Below, piece by piece: positions 63,340 through 64,000 of a DNA stretch of 64,000 nucleotides; within the stretch, counting starts at the first letter, position 1, and the number at the start of each line of letters is the position of its first letter. Made by a program: the position numbers and the translations under genes. The stretch is from the NCBI GenBank assembly GCA_020027535.1, contig JAHRAK010000024.1:1-64000 (forward strand), in the 5' to 3' direction. The notes beneath the pieces are model-generated. The model was not told the origin of the DNA. It ran no database searches and saw only the letters and a program-made list of their open reading frames with translations. Source of the DNA: Nitrospirales bacterium. GTDB taxonomy: Bacteria; Nitrospirota; Nitrospiria; Nitrospirales; UBA8639.

Positions 63340-64000
63340 CTATTTCTTTTCGAGCTTCGACCAGGAATCGCGGAGTGCGACGGTGCGGTTGAATACGAGT
63401 TGTTGGGCGGTCGAATCGGAGTCCACGCAAAAATAGCCTTGCCGTTCGAACTGAAAGCGTTGGCCCACGGCGGCGCCTTGCAAGGCCGGTTCGACCCGGC
63501 AGCCCTGTAACCGTTCCACCGAGTCGGGATTGAGCACGGTCCGGTAGTCCCGGCCGTCCTTTTCGGGGTCCGGGACGGAAAACAGGTGATCGAACAGCCG
63601 CACTTCGGCCTCGAGCGCATGCGTTGCGGACACCCAATGGATGGTGCCTTTGACCTTTCGGGCAGGCTGCCCCGACCCGCTTTTCGTCTCCGGATCATAC
63701 GTGCACCGGACCTCGACGATCTCTCCCTGCTCATCCTTGATCACGTCCTCGCATCGAATGATGTAGGCATAGCGCAACCGCACTTCCTGGCCGGGCGCGA
63801 GCCGGAAGTATTTTTTCGGAGGATCTTCACGAAAATCCTCCCGCTCGATATAGAGGACACGGGAAAACGGGACCGCCCGGCTCCCCATCGCGGGATCTTC
63901 GGGATTATTCACCGCCTGTAACTCTTCCACCTGACCTTCAGGGTAATTGGTCAAGACGACGCGCAGGGGCCGGAGCACCGCCATGACCCGTTGCGCGCTC
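63340..64000 (-). CDS. glnS: Glutamine-tRNA ligase, C-terminal anticodon-binding domain (5' end outside window)
   Basis: [43 protein letters not shown]...[26 protein letters not shown]; frame open upstream of 63984. Confidence 0.94.
   Translation of the reverse strand, partial: SAQRVMAVLRPLRVVLTNYPEGQVEELQAVNNPEDPAMGSRAVPFSRVLYIEREDFREDPPKKYFRLAPGQEVRLRYAYIIRCEDVIKDEQGEIVEVRCTYDPETKSGSGQPARKVKGTIHWVSATHALEAEVRLFDHLFSVPDPEKDGRDYRTVLNPDSVERLQGCRVEPALQGAAVGQRFQFERQGYFCVDSDSTAQQLVFNRTVALRDSWSKLEKK

Overview
The window is a high-GC bacterial chromosome segment. Gene content suggests a Nitrospirota/Nitrospira-like organism (inference only). Left part: a very large multicopper oxidase, a PAS histidine kinase plus NtrC-type sigma-54 regulator pair, and a stress/acetate island (UspA, Hsp20, acetate kinase, phosphoketolase, P-type ATPase). 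These are followed by PBP1A and a complete ISC Fe-S operon with IscR-like operators. Middle (26.5-36 kb): an eroded accessory region with a PIN toxin whose antitoxin has an in-frame amber stop, a typA interrupted by one TGA, and three degenerate LuxR copies. It ends in a tRNA-Asn(GUU) interrupted by a 282-nt group I intron. Right part: a five-gene 2-oxoacid:ferredoxin oxidoreductase operon, ahcY-metK with a probable attenuator leader, a TbpB-like lipoprotein, and a Usp/PCP_red - radical SAM/PCP_red - CopD-like cluster. Further right are an AT-rich SIR2-HerA defence pair, der, an M20 peptidase, an M50 protease, a macro-HTH-MBL fusion, metF and the 3' end of glnS. Best candidates for follow-up: the tRNA-Asn group I intron, the PCP_red cluster, the macro-HTH-MBL fusion, the sigma-54 promoters beside the NtrC system, the metK leader, and the repeated in-frame stops.
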